Shown one piece after another: positions 17,624-26,215 of a stretch of DNA of 64,000 nucleotides. Source of the stretch: Streptomyces tirandamycinicus (GTDB taxonomy: Bacteria > Actinomycetota > Actinomycetes > Streptomycetales > Streptomycetaceae); the NCBI RefSeq assembly GCF_003097515.1, contig NZ_CP029188.1, forward strand, positions 4,971,001 through 5,035,000. The letters are read 5' to 3'. Numbering within the stretch: the first letter of the stretch is position 1; each line of letters opens with the position of its first letter. Both the position numbers and the translations under genes were made by a program. The notes below the pieces were generated by a model that saw only the letters and a list, made by a program, of their open reading frames with translations, was not told the DNA's origin and did not search any database.

Positions 17624-20600
17624 GTGCACCTCAAGGCCCTGACCCTCCGCGGGTTCAAATCCTTCGCCTCGGCGACGACGCTGCGCTTCGAGCCCGGCAT
17701 CACCTGCGTCGTGGGGCCGAACGGCTCCGGCAAGTCCAATGTCGTGGACGCGCTGTCCTGGGTCATGGGCGAGCAGGGGGCGAAGTCCCTGCGCGGCGGA
17801 AAGATGGAGGACGTCATCTTCGCGGGGACGACCGGGCGCCCGCCGCTCGGCCGTGCGGAGGTATCCCTCACGATCGACAATTCCGACGGGGCGCTCCCGA
17901 TCGAATACGCCGAAGTCACGATCACGCGAATCATGTTCCGCAACGGCGGCAGCGAGTACCAGATCAACGGGGACACCTGCCGGCTGCTGGATATCCAGGA
18001 ACTCCTGTCCGATTCGGGTATCGGGCGGGAGATGCACGTCATCGTCGGGCAGGGCCAGCTCGACTCCGTCCTCCACGCGGACCCGATGGGACGCCGGGCG
18101 TTCATCGAGGAGGCCGCGGGCGTCCTCAAGCACCGCAGGCGCAAGGAGAAGGCCCTGCGGAAGCTCGACGCCATGCAGGCGAACCTCGCCCGTGTCCAGG
18201 ACCTCACCGACGAACTGCGGCGGCAGCTCAAACCGCTGGGCCGGCAGGCCGCCGTGGCGCGCCGGGCCGCGGTCATCCAGGCCGACCTGCGCGACGCCCG
18301 CCTGCGTCTCCTCGCCGACGACCTCGTGCGCATGCGCGAGGCGCTCAGGACCGAAGTCGCCGACGAGGCCGCGCTCAAGGAGCGCAAGGAGGCCGCGGAG
18401 GCCGAGCTCAAGAGGGCCCTGGCCCGGGAGGCGGACCTGGAGGACGAGGTGCGCCGGCTGGCACCCCGGCTGCAGCGGGCCCAGCAGACCTTCTACGAGC
18501 TCTCCCAGCTGGCCGAACGGGTGCGCGGCACGGTGTCGCTGGCCGAGGCCCGGGTGAAGAGCGCCGGGTCGGTGCCCGCGGAGGAGCGGCGCGGCCGCGA
18601 CCCGGAGGACATGGAGCGGGAGGCGGCGCGGATCCGCGAGCAGGAGGCCGAGCTGGAGGCCGCGTTGGAGGCGGCCCAGCGCGCGCTGGAGGACACCGTC
18701 GCCCACCGTGCCGAACTGGAGCGCGAACTGGCGGTCGAGGAGCGCCGGCTGAAGGATGTGGCCCGGGCGATCGCCGACCGCCGCGAAGGCCTCGCCCGCC
18801 TCAACGGGCAGGTCAACGCCGCCCGCTCACGCGCCGCTTCGGCCCAGGCGGAGATCGACCGGCTGGCGGCCGCCCGGGACGAGGCGCGCGAGCGGGCGAT
18901 CGCGGCCCAGGAGGAGTACGAGCAGCTCAAGGCCGAGGTCGACGGGCTGGCGGCGGACGACACCGCGCTGGCGGAACGGCACGAGGCGGCGAGGCGTGAA
19001 CTGTCCGAGGCGGAGGCGGCCCTGTCGGCCGCCCGGGAGGCGGCCACGGCCGCCGAACGCGAGCGGGCCGCCGTCGCCGCACGCCACGACGCCCTCGCGC
19101 AGGGCCTTCGCCGCAAGGACGGCACCGGCGCACTGCTCTCCGCCCGGGGCCGGCTCGCCGGACTGCTGGGCCCCGCCGCCGAGCTGCTGACGGTCGCTCC
19201 CGGCTACGAACTCCCCATCGCGGCGGCCCTCGGGGCGGCGGCGGACGCGGTCGCCGTCGCGGATCCCGCCACGGCGGCCGACGCCATCCGGCTGCTCCGC
19301 AAGCAGGACGCGGGCCGTGCGTCCCTGCTGCTGTCCGCGCCGGTACCGGGCGGCCCCCGTACGGCCCACGGCGACGGGGGAGTGCCCGCGGCCGGGATCC
19401 CGGCTCCCGCGCGGCCGCCCGCGGACCGCGCCACCACGCCCGAGGGCCCGGCGCATCCGCCGCCCGTGCAGCCCGCGGTTCCGGTGTGGGCACCGGGCGA
19501 CCGCCCCGGCGCGGCCGCACAGCCGCACCAGGTGCCCGCCCCCGCGGCGACCGCCCCGCCCCGCGATGGTGAAGGAGCGGCGGGGGCGCCCCGGGCCGTC
19601 GACCTGGTGAGCGGGCCGCAGGAGCTGATGCCGGCCGTGGCGAGGCTCCTCCGGGACACGGTGGTCGTCGGGACGCTGGAGGACGCCGAGGACCTGGTCC
19701 GTGCGGAGCCGGGACTGGTGGCGGTCACCGCCGAGGGCGACCTGCTCGGCGCCCACTTCGCCCACGGGGGCTCCGCGGGTGTGCCCAGCCTCCTGGAGGT
19801 CCGGGCGTCGGTCGACGAGGCCGCGGCCGAGCTGGAGGAGCTGGCCGTGCGGTGCGACGAACTCGCGGCGGGGCAGCGCGAGGCGGCCGGGCGGCGTACG
19901 GCGTGCGCCTCCCTCGTGGAGGAGCTGGGCGAGCGGAGACGGGCGGCCGAGAAGGAGAAGGCCGGCGTCGCCCAGCAACTGGGCCGGCTGTCCGGGCAGG
20001 CCCGCGGCGCCGCCGGGGAGGCCGAACGCACCGCCGCGGCGGCCGAGCGCGCCCAGGCCGCCCTGGAGAAGGCGCTGTACGAGGCGAAGGAGCTGGCCGA
20101 GAGGCTGGCCGTCGCCGAGGAGACCCCCGTCGACGAGGAGCCGGACACCTCGGCGCGGGACCGGCTCGCCGCCGACGGCGCCAACGCCCGGCAGACCGAG
20201 ATGGAGGCCCGGCTGCAGGTCCGTACCCACGAGGAGCGGGTGAAGGGGCTCGCCGGGCGTGCCGACGCGCTGGACCGCGGAGCACGCGCGGAACGCGAGG
20301 CGCGGGCGCGCGCCGAGCGGCGCCGTGCCAGGCTCCGCCACGAGGCGGCCGTCGCCGAGGCGGTGGCGAGCGGTGCCCGTCAGCTCCTGGCCCACGCCGA
20401 GGTGTCCGTCGTCCGGGCGGAGCGGGAGCGTGCCGCCGCCGAGGCGGCCAAGGCGGAGCGGGAGCGCGAGCTGACCGCCGCCCGCGCGGAGGGCCGGGAC
20501 CTCAAGAGCGAGCTGGACAAGCTCACCGACTCCGTGCACCGCGGCGAGGTCCTCGGAGCCGAGAAGCGGCTGCGGATCGAGCAGCTGGAGACCAGGGCGC

Positions 20601-21385
20601 TGGAGGAGCTGGGCGTCGAACCGGCCGGGCTGGTCGCGGAGTACGGTCCCGACCAGCCCGTACCGCCGTCGCCGCCGGCCGAGGGGGAGGAGCTCCCCGA
20701 GGACCCCGGGCACCCGCGCAACCAGCCGCGGCCGTTCGTCCGCGCCGAGCAGGAGAAGCGGCTCAGGTCCGCCGAACGGGCCTATCAGCAACTCGGAAAG
20801 GTGAATCCGCTCGCCCTGGAGGAGTTCTCTGCCCTGGAGGAGCGCCACAAGTTCCTGTCCGAGCAGCTCGAGGACCTGAAGAAGACCCGGGCCGACCTGC
20901 TCCAGGTCGTGAAGGAGGTCGACGAGCGCGTCGAGCAGGTCTTCACGGACGCGTACCGGGACACCGCACGCGAGTTCGAGGGCGTGTTCTCGCGCCTCTT
21001 CCCGGGCGGTGAGGGCCGGCTGGTGCTGACCGACCCCGACAACATGCTCACCACGGGCGTGGACGTGGAGGCCCGGCCCCCGGGCAAGAAGGTCAAGAGG
21101 CTGTCGCTGCTCTCCGGCGGCGAGCGCTCGCTGACCGCCGTGGCGATGCTGGTGTCCATCTTCAAGGCCCGGCCCAGCCCCTTCTATGTGATGGACGAGG
21201 TCGAGGCGGCACTCGACGACACCAACCTCCAGCGGCTGATCCGCATCATGCAGGAGCTCCAGGAGAGCTCCCAGCTGATCGTGATCACCCATCAGAAGCG
21301 GACGATGGAGGTCGCGGACGCGCTCTACGGCGTCTCCATGCAGGGTGACGGTGTGTCCAAGGTCATCAGTCAGCGGCTCCGCTGA
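17624..21385 (+). CDS. smc: Chromosome segregation ATPase SMC
   Basis: A 1253-residue condensin subunit that compacts and segregates chromosomes with ScpA and ScpB. The N-terminal head has GPNGSGKSNVVDALSW near residue 31. A long coiled coil leads to the hinge at about 500-700, and a second coil leads back to the C-terminal head with the signature LLSGGERSLTAVAML near 1161 and Walker B FYVMDEVEAALDDTN near 1187. The hinge contains an unusual Pro/Ala-rich insertion at about residues 573-657. The GTG at 17624 is the family start MHLKALTLRGFKSF, with GGGAGG upstream. Length exceeds the usual 1180-1200. Confidence 0.96.
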   Translation: MHLKALTLRGFKSFASATTLRFEPGITCVVGPNGSGKSNVVDALSWVMGEQGAKSLRGGKMEDVIFAGTTGRPPLGRAEVSLTIDNSDGALPIEYAEVTITRIMFRNGGSEYQINGDTCRLLDIQELLSDSGIGREMHVIVGQGQLDSVLHADPMGRRAFIEEAAGVLKHRRRKEKALRKLDAMQANLARVQDLTDELRRQLKPLGRQAAVARRAAVIQADLRDARLRLLADDLVRMREALRTEVADEAALKERKEAAEAELKRALAREADLEDEVRRLAPRLQRAQQTFYELSQLAERVRGTVSLAEARVKSAGSVPAEERRGRDPEDMEREAARIREQEAELEAALEAAQRALEDTVAHRAELERELAVEERRLKDVARAIADRREGLARLNGQVNAARSRAASAQAEIDRLAAARDEARERAIAAQEEYEQLKAEVDGLAADDTALAERHEAARRELSEAEAALSAAREAATAAERERAAVAARHDALAQGLRRKDGTGALLSARGRLAGLLGPAAELLTVAPGYELPIAAALGAAADAVAVADPATAADAIRLLRKQDAGRASLLLSAPVPGGPRTAHGDGGVPAAGIPAPARPPADRATTPEGPAHPPPVQPAVPVWAPGDRPGAAAQPHQVPAPAATAPPRDGEGAAGAPRAVDLVSGPQELMPAVARLLRDTVVVGTLEDAEDLVRAEPGLVAVTAEGDLLGAHFAHGGSAGVPSLLEVRASVDEAAAELEELAVRCDELAAGQREAAGRRTACASLVEELGERRRAAEKEKAGVAQQLGRLSGQARGAAGEAERTAAAAERAQAALEKALYEAKELAERLAVAEETPVDEEPDTSARDRLAADGANARQTEMEARLQVRTHEERVKGLAGRADALDRGARAEREARARAERRRARLRHEAAVAEAVASGARQLLAHAEVSVVRAERERAAAEAAKAERERELTAARAEGRDLKSELDKLTDSVHRGEVLGAEKRLRIEQLETRALEELGVEPAGLVAEYGPDQPVPPSPPAEGEELPEDPGHPRNQPRPFVRAEQEKRLRSAERAYQQLGKVNPLALEEFSALEERHKFLSEQLEDLKKTRADLLQVVKEVDERVEQVFTDAYRDTAREFEGVFSRLFPGGEGRLVLTDPDNMLTTGVDVEARPPGKKVKRLSLLSGGERSLTAVAMLVSIFKARPSPFYVMDEVEAALDDTNLQRLIRIMQELQESSQLIVITHQKRTMEVADALYGVSMQGDGVSKVISQRLR

Positions 21386-21527
21386 GCCCCTTCCCCGCCT
21401 CTCCTCCGCCGGCGGGGAGGCCCGGATGCTTCCCGGGACACCTCCCAGGAGAGAGCCACCCCCGATCTTCATTACTCGTACACAAGTGTGACCGAAGTGC
21501 AGGTTCGTGGGACGGACGACCCGGCTG

Positions 21528-21555
21528 TTGACTTCGAAACTTGAACGCATAGTCT
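21528..21555 (+). promoter_or_regulatory. Putative vegetative promoter of glcP
   Basis: TTGACT at 21528-21533 and TAGTCT at 21550-21555 are separated by 16 bases and match the main sigma factor (HrdB-type) consensus of Streptomyces. They lie about 110 bases before the glcP start. Confidence 0.6.
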
Positions 21556-21664
21556 CTGCAGCGTTGCTTTTACCTTCAAGTGGTGGGCGGCGCTGTGTTG
21601 TGCGCCACTGGAAGGGCTCGCCCCCACCCCCGGCGCCGTCGCCGGGTGGCCCCAGGAGTACACC

Positions 21665-23092
21665 GTGACCAGCACACCGCAGGCGCAGGCGCCCGAAGGC
21701 CGCAAGGCCAGGCCGGAGCACCTCAGCCATGTCGTCTTCATCGCGGCGTCGGCAGCCATGGGAGGCTTCCTCTTCGGCTATGACAGCGCGGTGATCAATG
21801 GAGCCGTCGTGGCCATCCGCGACCGCTTCGAGGTGGGCTCCGAAGCACTCGCCCAGGTCATCGCGGCCGCACTGATCGGCTGCGCCATCGGCGCGGCCAC
21901 CGCCGGCCGGCTCGCCGACCGCATCGGGCGCATCCGGGTCATGCAGATCGCCGCCGTGCTGTTCGCCGCCAGTGCCATCGGCTCCGCGCTGCCGTTCGCC
22001 CTCTGGGACCTGGCCATGTGGCGCATCGTCGGCGGCGTCGCCATCGGCATGGCCTCGGTCATCGCCCCCGCCTACATCGCCGAGGTGTCCCCGTCCGCCT
22101 ACCGCGGCCGGCTCGCGTCCTTCCAGCAGGCCGCCATCGTCACCGGCATCGCCCTCTCACAGCTGGTCAACTGGACCATTCTGACCATCGCCGACGGAGA
22201 CCAGCGCGGTGAGATCGGCGGACTGGAGGCCTGGCAGTGGATGCTCGGCATCGAGTTCGTCCCGGCCGTGCTCTACGGCGTGCTGTCCTTCCTCATCCCC
22301 GAGTCGCCCCGATACCTGATCTCGGTCGGCCGCCACCCCGAGGCGCGCAAGGTGCTCCGCGACGTCGAGGGCCGGGCCGTGGACCTGGACAAGCGGGTCG
22401 TCGAGATCGAGCAGAACATGCGCCACGAGCGCAAGCCCTCCTTCAGGGACCTGCTCGGCGGCAGGTTCCTCTTCCTGCCGATCGTCTGGGTCGGTATCGG
22501 CCTGTCCGTCTTCCAGCAGCTCGTCGGCATCAACGTGATCTTCTACTACAGCTCGGCGCTGTGGCAGTCGGTCGGCGTCAACCCGGAGAGCTCGTTCTTC
22601 TACTCGTTCGAGACGTCGATCGTGAACATCATCGGTACGGTGATCGCGATGGTCCTGGTGGACCGGATCGGACGGAAACCGCTGGCCCTCATCGGCTCGG
22701 GGGGCATGGCGATCTCGCTGGGACTCGCCGCCTGGGCCTTCTCGTACAAGACGGAGGTCGGTGACGAGGTCTCGCTGCCCGGCCTCCAGGGCACCGTCGC
22801 CCTCTTCGCCGCCAACTTCTTCGTGCTCTTCTTCGCGCTCTCGTGGGGCGTGGTGGTGTGGGTGCTGCTCGGCGAGATGTTCCCGGGCAAGATCCGCGCG
22901 GCCGCGCTGGGCGTCGCCGCCTCGGCCCAGTGGATCGCCAACTGGCTGATCACCGTGACGTTCCCGACCCTCTCGGACTGGAACCTCTCGGGCGCGTACG
23001 TCATCTACACGGTCTTCGCCGCGCTCTCGATCCCGTTCATCCTCAAATGGGTGCCGGAGACGAAGGGCAAGGCGTTGGAGGAGATGGGCTGA
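21665..23092 (+). CDS. glcP: Glucose permease, MFS sugar-porter family
   Basis: A 475-residue membrane transporter of the sugar-porter subfamily of the major facilitator superfamily, with about 12 membrane segments. Family motifs are GFLFGYDSAVINGA in the first segment, GRLADRIGRIRVM, PESPRYLISVGRH after segment six, QQLVGINVIFYYSS, DRIGRKPLALIG and PETKGKALEEMG at the end. In S. coelicolor the permease at this position near smc is GlcP, the main glucose uptake system, so the assignment rests on both sequence and position. The GTG at 21665 is the start. Confidence 0.88.
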   Translation: MTSTPQAQAPEGRKARPEHLSHVVFIAASAAMGGFLFGYDSAVINGAVVAIRDRFEVGSEALAQVIAAALIGCAIGAATAGRLADRIGRIRVMQIAAVLFAASAIGSALPFALWDLAMWRIVGGVAIGMASVIAPAYIAEVSPSAYRGRLASFQQAAIVTGIALSQLVNWTILTIADGDQRGEIGGLEAWQWMLGIEFVPAVLYGVLSFLIPESPRYLISVGRHPEARKVLRDVEGRAVDLDKRVVEIEQNMRHERKPSFRDLLGGRFLFLPIVWVGIGLSVFQQLVGINVIFYYSSALWQSVGVNPESSFFYSFETSIVNIIGTVIAMVLVDRIGRKPLALIGSGGMAISLGLAAWAFSYKTEVGDEVSLPGLQGTVALFAANFFVLFFALSWGVVVWVLLGEMFPGKIRAAALGVAASAQWIANWLITVTFPTLSDWNLSGAYVIYTVFAALSIPFILKWVPETKGKALEEMG

Positions 23093-23130
23093 GTCCCCGC
23101 TGCCCCGCTCCTCTCGGCCGACCGGCCACG

Positions 23131-23167
23131 GCACTGCCCCGGCTCATCCCCTGAGCCGGGGCAGTGC
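23131..23167 (+). terminator. Strong terminator after glcP
   Basis: A perfect 16-bp stem (23131-23146 with 23152-23167) with a five-base loop, 39 bases after the glcP stop. Confidence 0.85.
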
Positions 23168-23320
23168 CCGTTCACCGGACGGGCCGAACGCCCGCGGCTG
23201 CCGGGGGCGGCCGTGGTGCTCCCCGGCCGGCACCGACCAGGCCGGGGCTGCGCGCGCTCGGCCGCCTGCGCGGGCGGCTCCGGGGCGACGCTGCCGCGGT
23301 ACGCGGCGACCGCGACCGGG

Positions 23321-23415
23321 CCGGAAGGGGCGCCGTCAGACTGGAAGGGGCGCGTCAGGCCGGAAGGGGCGCCGTCAGCCGGAAGGGGCACCGTCAGCCG
23401 GGAGGGGCTGCGTGA
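23321..23415 (+). repeat. Degenerate 19-20-bp tandem repeat upstream of ftsY
   Basis: About five copies of a unit like CCGGAAGGGGCGCCGTCAG, with differences between copies. The 419-base gap 23093-23511 holds the glcP terminator and this array; no gene is evident. Confidence 0.8.
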
Positions 23416-23511
23416 CGACTCCGGCAATAGGTCCAAAAAGGTGCGCAACTCCTCGTGCGGTCCTCCCAGGGGGCTGGTCCCCGGTGGCCTTGGCCGATAC
23501 TGGGTGGCGTT

Positions 23512-24735
23512 ATGGAAATCGTCATCCTTGCTGTAGTCATCGCCCTGGTCGCGATCGGCGCGATCAGCGGGCTCGTGGTCAGCAGCCGCAGGAAGAAGCA
23601 GCTGCCGCCCTCGGCGCCGTCGAGCACGCCGACCATCACCGCTCCGCCAGCCGAGCCGCACGTCGGTGAGGAGGCGGAGGCGCCGCGGGAAGAGCCCCGC
23701 CGCACCATCGAGGAGGTCGACCTCCCGTCCGCGGAGGAGGCCGTCGCCGAGCCCGCCGCCGTCGAGGATCCGGTCGTCGCCGAGCCCGAGGCTCCCTCGA
23801 TCGAGATCCCGGAACCGGCCGCGGGCCGCCTGGTGCGGCTCCGCGCCCGTCTGGCCCGCTCCCAGAACACCCTGGGCAAGGGGCTGCTCAGCCTGCTGTC
23901 CCGCGAGCACCTCGACGAGGAGACGTGGGAGGAGATCGAGGACATCCTCCTCACCGCCGACGTCGGGGTCGCGGCGACGCAGGAGCTGGTCGACCACCTG
24001 CGGGAGCGGGTGAGGGTCCTCGGCACCCGCACCCCGGACGAGCTGCGGGGGCTGCTCCGCGAGGAGCTGCTGCGGCTCATCGGTACGGACGCGGACCGCT
24101 CGGTGCGGACCGAGAGCGGCCTGGACACCCCCGGCGTCGTGCTGGTCGTCGGAGTCAACGGCACGGGCAAGACCACCACCACCGGCAAGCTGGCCCGGGT
24201 GCTCGTCGCGGACGGGCGCAGCGTCGTCCTCGGCGCGGCGGACACGTTCCGCGCGGCGGCCGCCGACCAGCTGCAGACCTGGGGTGAGCGCGTCGGTGCA
24301 CGCACCGTGCGCGGACCCGAGGGCGGCGACCCGGCCTCGATCGCCTATGACGCGGTCAAGGAGGGCATCGCCGAGGGTGCCGACGTCGTCCTCATCGACA
24401 CGGCGGGCCGGCTGCACACCAAGACCGGTCTCATGGACGAGCTGGGCAAGGTCAAGCGCGTGGTCGAGAAGCACGGCCCGCTGGACGAGGTGCTGCTCGT
24501 CCTCGATGCCACGACGGGCCAGAACGGCCTGGTCCAGGCCCGTGTCTTCGCCGAGGTCGTCGACATCACCGGCATCGTCCTCACCAAGCTCGACGGCACT
24601 GCCAAGGGCGGCATCGTCATCTCCGTCCAGCGCGAGCTCGGTGTGCCGGTCAAGCTGGTCGGCCTCGGTGAGGGCCCGGACGACCTGGCCCCCTTCGAGC
24701 CGGAGGCCTTCGTCGACGCTCTGGTCGGCGACTAG
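23512..24735 (+). CDS. ftsY: Signal recognition particle receptor FtsY
   Basis: A 407-residue GTPase that docks the SRP-ribosome complex at the membrane. Residues 1-25 form a membrane segment (IVILAVVIALVAIGAISGLV), as in other actinobacterial FtsY. An acidic Glu/Pro/Ala-rich A domain follows to about 105, then the NG domain. The GTPase motifs are GVNGTGKTTTTGKLA near 213, DTFRAAAADQLQ, LIDTAGRLHTK and LTKLDGTAKGG. The ATG at 23512 gives the membrane anchor at the very N-terminus; an upstream in-frame start would bury it. Its partner Ffh is encoded at 32455. Confidence 0.96.
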   Translation: MEIVILAVVIALVAIGAISGLVVSSRRKKQLPPSAPSSTPTITAPPAEPHVGEEAEAPREEPRRTIEEVDLPSAEEAVAEPAAVEDPVVAEPEAPSIEIPEPAAGRLVRLRARLARSQNTLGKGLLSLLSREHLDEETWEEIEDILLTADVGVAATQELVDHLRERVRVLGTRTPDELRGLLREELLRLIGTDADRSVRTESGLDTPGVVLVVGVNGTGKTTTTGKLARVLVADGRSVVLGAADTFRAAAADQLQTWGERVGARTVRGPEGGDPASIAYDAVKEGIAEGADVVLIDTAGRLHTKTGLMDELGKVKRVVEKHGPLDEVLLVLDATTGQNGLVQARVFAEVVDITGIVLTKLDGTAKGGIVISVQRELGVPVKLVGLGEGPDDLAPFEPEAFVDALVGD

Positions 24736-24838
24736 CGGACCACGGGGGGCTCCCCGTCCGGGCCCTCCGTCCGGGCTCCCCGTCCGGCCGCACTCCGCCT
24801 ACCGGCCGCCTGCTGCCCACCCCCGGTCCCGCTTGCAG

Positions 24839-24871
24839 TCCGCCGCGCCGCTCCCCCAGCGGCGCGGCGGA
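24839..24871 (+). terminator. Terminator hairpin after ftsY
   Basis: A perfect 14-bp stem (24839-24852 with 24858-24871) with a five-cytosine loop, about 100 bases after the ftsY stop. The surrounding gap 24736-25077 contains no gene, only this and the next hairpin. Confidence 0.75.
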
Positions 24872-24883
24872 GGGCGTTTCGGG

Positions 24884-24926
24884 GCCCGTGTTCCACGGGC
24901 GGACGCACCGCCTGTGGAACACGGGC
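24884..24926. terminator. Long 19-bp hairpin between ftsY and a convergent gene
   Basis: Arms 24884-24902 and 24908-24926 pair over 19 positions (18 Watson-Crick and one G-T), with the loop ACGCA. It is 12 bases after the previous hairpin and lies between two convergent genes, so it probably works as a bidirectional terminator. The inner part can also be read as two inverted GTGTTCCAC-like sites. Confidence 0.6.
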
Positions 24927-25077
24927 GGCGCGGGGGCGGTCCGGGCGGAGCCGTGCGCGGAGGGCCCCACAGGCGCTGCGCCCGGCGAGCGCCCGAGGGG
25001 GAGTCGGCGGCAGGGGCGTGGGAGGGCAGGGCCGACGGCTGCCGTCGGGGGTCTTCGGGGGCCCGGCCGGCAGCCGG

Positions 25078-25740
25078 TCAGGGGGCGGTGGAGCGGTGGC
25101 AGATGTAGGCGAGCGTCCCCAGCAGCAGCCGGGCCTGGGGCGGGGCCTCGCAGGAACCGAGGGCCGGCGGCCGGAGCCAGCGGGACGGGCCGAGACCGGC
25201 GTGGTCGGAGGGCGGGGCCGTCACATAGTGGCCCGTGCCGAGGCAGCGCAGGTCCAGTCCGGCGTCGTCCCAGCCCATCCGGTAGAGCAGATGCGGCAGC
25301 TCCCGGGCCGCGCCGGGGGCCACGAAGAACTGCGCGCGGCCCGTCGGCGTCGCGGACACCGGCCCCAGCGGCACGCCCATCCGCTCCAGCCTCAGCAGGG
25401 CGCGGCGCCCGGCGGCCTCGGAGACCTCCAGGACGTCGAAGGTGCGGCCCACGGGGAGCAGGGCCGAGGCGCCGGGCACCTCCGCCCATGCCTTCGCCAC
25501 CTCGTCGAGGGTCGCGCCGGCCGGTACCTCGGGCGCGAACTCCAGGGGGTGCGCTCCCGGGGCCGGGCAGCCGGCGTCCCCGCAGGAGCATCGGCCCGCC
25601 GCGGCCCGCGCGCCCGGCGCCACGTCCCAGCCCCACAGTCCCGTGCACTCGGCGACCGCCGTGCACGCCGTCGTACGGCCGCGGCGCCGTGAGCCGGGCC
25701 GGATCTCCCGGACCCGGGAGCCGCCGATCGTGAAGCCCAT
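25078..25740 (-). CDS. Prim-pol-like (bifunctional primase/polymerase N-terminal) protein
   Basis: A 220-residue protein similar to the bifunctional DNA primase/polymerase N-terminal family found on actinobacterial plasmids and chromosomes. The N-terminal region has the cysteine-rich segment GRCSCGDAGCPAPGAHPLEF, and the central part has SALLPVGRTFDVLEVSEAAG and the late motif GTGHYVTAPPSDH. Plasmid prim-pols normally carry a D-x-D pair after the GTFDVLD-like strand; here the strand reads FDVLEV, so catalytic activity is doubtful. No helicase domain is attached. It is divergent from nsdA. The minus-strand ATG ending at 25740 gives MGFTIGGSRVREI. Confidence 0.78.
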   Translation of the reverse strand: MGFTIGGSRVREIRPGSRRRGRTTACTAVAECTGLWGWDVAPGARAAAGRCSCGDAGCPAPGAHPLEFAPEVPAGATLDEVAKAWAEVPGASALLPVGRTFDVLEVSEAAGRRALLRLERMGVPLGPVSATPTGRAQFFVAPGAARELPHLLYRMGWDDAGLDLRCLGTGHYVTAPPSDHAGLGPSRWLRPPALGSCEAPPQARLLLGTLAYICHRSTAP

Positions 25741-25960
25741 GCCCCCTCCAACGGGTCGAACGCACCGATGGTTACGAAAAGGAGTCTGCCGGTGACGCTG
25801 CGTCGCCGTCGTCCCGGTTCGCCGGTGCGATGTGTCACTCGGGGTGGTGCGGCCGGTTCCGCGCGCCCTGGCGTGCAACGCTCCGCCGACTCCTGACCGT
25901 CGTGTGCCCAGTGAATCGCGCCTGGCCGCGGGGGAGTTCATTCGAAGGGGTGGCGAATGG

Positions 25961-25980
25961 TGGCGTTTCCGGAATCGCCA
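25961..25980. promoter_or_regulatory. 20-bp near-perfect palindrome in the nsdA/prim-pol divergent region
   Basis: TGGCGTTTCCGGAATCGCCA at 25961-25980 matches its reverse complement at 18 of 20 positions. It lies in the 475-base intergenic region 25741-26215 between divergent genes, about 235 bases before nsdA and 220 bases before the prim-pol gene. It may be an operator; no regulator is known to me. The rest of the interval shows no credible gene. Confidence 0.45.
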
Positions 25981-26215
25981 TGGCGAGACCGGTGATCGTA
26001 GGATTACTTTCGGTGCACGGGCCCGGGGGCTCGCTGCTTCCACGGGTATGCCGGGGGCAAGTCGGTTTCCTGTTCGAAGGGGGGCGACCGCCGGACGGAG
26101 GACCGCGACCCGCGGCATTCTGCTAGGGGTTCGGACACCGCTCCGCGGGGCAGGGCATCCCGGCGGGACTTCGTGGCACGACAGGCAAGGACGACAAGCG
26201 GATGGGGGCGTTCCT

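Noticed and set aside
25830..26126. A 98-codon frame upstream of nsdA
   Set aside because: No recognisable domain, no ribosome binding site, and it overlaps the probable nsdA control region.
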